Shown one piece after another: positions 6,531-8,035 of a DNA stretch of 8,035 nucleotides (the first letter of the stretch is position 1; each line of letters opens with the position of its first letter). Source of the DNA: Nitrospirota bacterium (GTDB lineage: Bacteria > Nitrospirota > 9FT-COMBO-42-15 > HDB-SIOI813); assembly GCA_016234155.1 (NCBI GenBank), contig JACRGZ010000146.1, positions 1 through 8,035 on the forward strand, read 5' to 3'. A program made the translations under genes and the position numbers. The notes under the pieces were generated by a model that saw nothing but the letters and a program-made list of their open reading frames with translations, did not search any database and had not been told where the DNA came from.

Positions 6531-6656
6531 TTAAATTCTAAATCCTAATATCTAATTCCTAAACAAATTCAAAATCCTAAATCCAAAACTTATGTTGGCC
6601 TGAGCATTTGAATTTTGAGCATTTGATATTGTTTAGGATTTAGGATTTAGGATTTA
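6531..6656. repeat. TTAGGAT inverted-repeat element between trpB and trpA
   Basis: Three tandem TTAGGAT units (6633-6653) face AATCCTAAATCC (6573-6584), which is perfectly complementary to 6643-6654. Further inverted matches are TCCTAAACAA (6558-6567) with 6629-6638, and AAATTCAAA (6565-6573) with TTTGAATTT (6607-6615). GAGCATTTGA is directly repeated at 6602 and 6617. The element occupies nearly all of the 127-bp gap and provides the trpB stop codon. It leaves trpA without an obvious ribosome site. Confidence 0.8.
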
Positions 6657-7843
6657 AGTTTTTCTCCTCTTAATATCTTTGCCACCTGCTGGACATCCTT
6701 GTCACCGCGGCCGGAGAGATTCACGACTATTATGCTATCCTCCGGCAGAGAAGGGGCCAGTTTAGTTACATAGGCAATTGCATGGGCGCTCTCCAACGCA
6801 GGCATTATCCCCTCCACCTCACTCAAGAGGGAAAATGCCTGAAGCGCCTCTTTATCTGTCGCGTAAGTGTACTTAATCCTGTCTAAGTCTCTGTAATAAC
6901 TATGCTCAGGACCCACTGCTGAGTAGTCAAGCCCGGCGGATACCGAATGAGTCACTTTTATCTGTCCATCCTTATCCTGGAGGAGGAATGTCTTTGTCCC
7001 CTGGAAGACACCCACTGATCCGGCAGCAAAGCGGGCGGCATGTTTCCCTGTCTTTATACCAAAACCCCCTGCCTCTACACCAACCATCTTGACGTTGATA
7101 TCACTAATAAATGGATAAAAGAGCCCTATGGAATTACTGCCTCCCCCTACACATGCCACAAGGTAATCAGGCATCCTCCCCTCTGACTCAATTATCTGCT
7201 CTCTCGCCTCTTTCCCGATGACAGACTGGAAGTCCCTTATCATCACAGGATAGGGATGTGCCCCGAGGACAGAACCTAAAATATAGTGTGTGGTGCGGAC
7301 ATTTGTAGTCCAGTCCCGCATCGCCTCATTTATGGCGTCTTTCAGTGTCTTGCTCCCGTTATCTACAGGTGTCACCTTTGCTCCAAGAAGCCGCATCCTG
7401 AAGACATTCAGGGACTGGCGCTCCATATCCTCGGTACCCATGTATATTTCACACTCAAAACCGAACATGGCGGCCACTGTGGCAGTTGCAACACCGTGCT
7501 GACCGGCGCCTGTCTCTGCTATGATGCGGCGCTTCCCCATACGCTTAGTAAGCAGGGCCTGTCCTATCGTATTGTTGATCTTATGTGCACCGGTATGGCA
7601 CAGGTCTTCACGCTTCAGATATATCTTTGCCCCTCTGAGGTGTTTTGTCAGTCTCTCAGCATAATAGAGCGAAGTCGGCCGACCTACATATTTTTTAAGA
7701 TAATAGTCAAACTCTTTCCGGAATACAGGGTCTTCTTTTGCCTTCAGATAAACCTCTTCCAATTCTGATAGCGCGGGCATAAGTGTCTCCGGGACAAATT
7801 TCCCGCCGTATATACCGAAATGTCCGTTGCTATCCGGCAGCAT
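6647..7843 (-). CDS. trpB: Tryptophan synthase beta subunit (TrpB)
   Basis: 398-residue PLP enzyme, normal length, condensing indole and L-serine to L-tryptophan in the alpha2beta2 complex with TrpA. The PLP-binding K88 is in 'HTGAHKINN', the proposed catalytic Glu is E110 in 'AETGAGQHGVATAT', and the phosphate-binding loop is GGGSNS at 233-238. The N-terminus 'GHFGIYGGKFVPETL' and C-terminal 'VNLSGRGDKDV' are typical of the TrpB1 type. The start at 7843 matches family alignment. Only weak purine-rich sequence (GAAGAG) lies just before it. The C-terminal 'KS' and TAA stop are contributed by the TTAGGAT repeat. It is the first gene of the visible run, and the mobile-element-like unit ends 23 bp upstream, so any trpC/trpF partner would lie beyond that unit or elsewhere. 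Confidence 0.97.
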   Translation of the reverse strand: MLPDSNGHFGIYGGKFVPETLMPALSELEEVYLKAKEDPVFRKEFDYYLKKYVGRPTSLYYAERLTKHLRGAKIYLKREDLCHTGAHKINNTIGQALLTKRMGKRRIIAETGAGQHGVATATVAAMFGFECEIYMGTEDMERQSLNVFRMRLLGAKVTPVDNGSKTLKDAINEAMRDWTTNVRTTHYILGSVLGAHPYPVMIRDFQSVIGKEAREQIIESEGRMPDYLVACVGGGSNSIGLFYPFISDINVKMVGVEAGGFGIKTGKHAARFAAGSVGVFQGTKTFLLQDKDGQIKVTHSVSAGLDYSAVGPEHSYYRDLDRIKYTYATDKEALQAFSLLSEVEGIMPALESAHAIAYVTKLAPSLPEDSIIVVNLSGRGDKDVQQVAKILRGEKLKS

Positions 7844-7866
7844 ATGCTCTTCTATTTCTCTCCGTA

Positions 7867-8034
7867 ACTACTCAGCAGGTGTTATTTTTGATCCTCAAGA
7901 AAATGAAAAACATATAACAAGAAATGAATAATGAAAAATTAGAAAAGGATGAATCGTCAAGAAACACTTAAACATTTTTCATTTTTTGTTTTGTGTTATT
8001 CATTATCATTAAGTTATTCAATATGCTGAGTAGT
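7867..8034. mobile_element. MITE-like 168-bp element upstream of trpB
   Basis: Terminal inverted repeats ACTACTCAGCA (7867-7877) and TGCTGAGTAGT (8024-8034) match perfectly over 11 bp. The interior is strongly AT-rich, unlike the flanking genes, and has no open reading frame. Its right half recurs at 27-100. Small size, terminal inverted repeats, lack of coding and a second copy are what a non-autonomous element (MITE) shows. No transposase is present and no target duplication can be confirmed because the window ends one base later, so the boundaries are inferred. Confidence 0.6.
7931..7960 (-). promoter_or_regulatory. Possible promoter for the trpBA run inside the MITE-like element
   Basis: On the minus strand a -35-like TTGACG (7955-7960) is followed after 18 nt by TTTCAT (7931-7936), a 4/6 match to a sigma-70 -10 box. 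It lies about 90 bp upstream of trpB in very AT-rich DNA, where such matches arise easily. It is the best candidate I see. The -35 is good and the -10 is poor. Confidence 0.25.
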
Positions 8035-8035
8035 A

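Noticed and set aside
7286..7768. 160-residue plus-strand open frame opposite trpB
   Set aside because: It is antisense to strongly conserved trpB codons. The translation is Cys-rich and resembles no family I know, as expected for a shadow frame.
1..8035. Window as a closed circle, because the two ends share sequence
   Set aside because: The end repeats differ at three positions and the sequence before position 27 does not match the sequence before 7962, so they are two distinct copies rather than one overlapped end.

Overview
The window looks like chromosomal DNA from a diderm (outer-membrane, LPS-bearing) bacterium. The outer-membrane LPS translocon gene lptD sits among housekeeping genes for tryptophan, folate and fatty-acid synthesis. 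Gene order trpB-trpA-(MBL)-accD-folC resembles the trpBA-accD-folC arrangement common in Proteobacteria. The moderate GC content and the dense short intergenic repeats, including the family that translates as 'PPFNKGG', make me think of Nitrospirota or a deltaproteobacterial-type lineage. That is an impression, and I cannot prove the taxon from this sequence.

Layout. Seven genes are well supported and together cover nearly everything. folB (147-533) is the only plus-strand gene. Its 3' end overlaps the 3' end of lptD by 18 bp, tail to tail. Six genes run leftward on the minus strand, in transcription order: trpB (7843-6647), trpA (6519-5707), a metallo-beta-lactamase-fold hydrolase (5623-4856), accD (4852-4034), folC (3926-2622) and lptD (2573-516). 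They are close enough to be one operon. Only the MBL-accD junction (3 bp) shows classic tight coupling. No stretch longer than 300 bases lacks a gene: the longest are 7844-8035 (192 bp) and 1-146. I see no tRNA, rRNA, CRISPR array or riboswitch.

The main theme is repeat invasion. Four of the five junctions in the minus-strand run carry a different short repeat or hairpin element: a TTAGGAT inverted repeat between trpB and trpA, a CCCCCTTT/AAAGGGGG cluster between trpA and the MBL gene, a GGGTCA hairpin between accD and folC, and a TWYACYCA octamer array between folC and lptD. In several places the repeat has become coding sequence. It supplies the last residues and stop codon of TrpA (a proline tail), TrpB and FolC. 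It also supplies about 16 residues of the LptD signal peptide and an in-frame 8-residue insertion (FPPFNKGG) in the LptD barrel. Both ends of the window also carry a near-identical AT-rich 74-bp repeat (71/74 identical). The right copy belongs to a 168-bp MITE-like unit with 11-bp terminal inverted repeats lying immediately upstream of trpB.

Function. TrpA and TrpB form tryptophan synthase. AccD is the carboxyltransferase beta subunit of acetyl-CoA carboxylase. FolB and FolC act early and late in folate synthesis. LptD inserts LPS in the outer membrane. The MBL protein is a probable metal-dependent hydrolase whose substrate cannot be told from the sequence. I found no clearly new multi-gene system here. 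The most interesting feature is the domestication of repeats into protein termini and the lptD start region.
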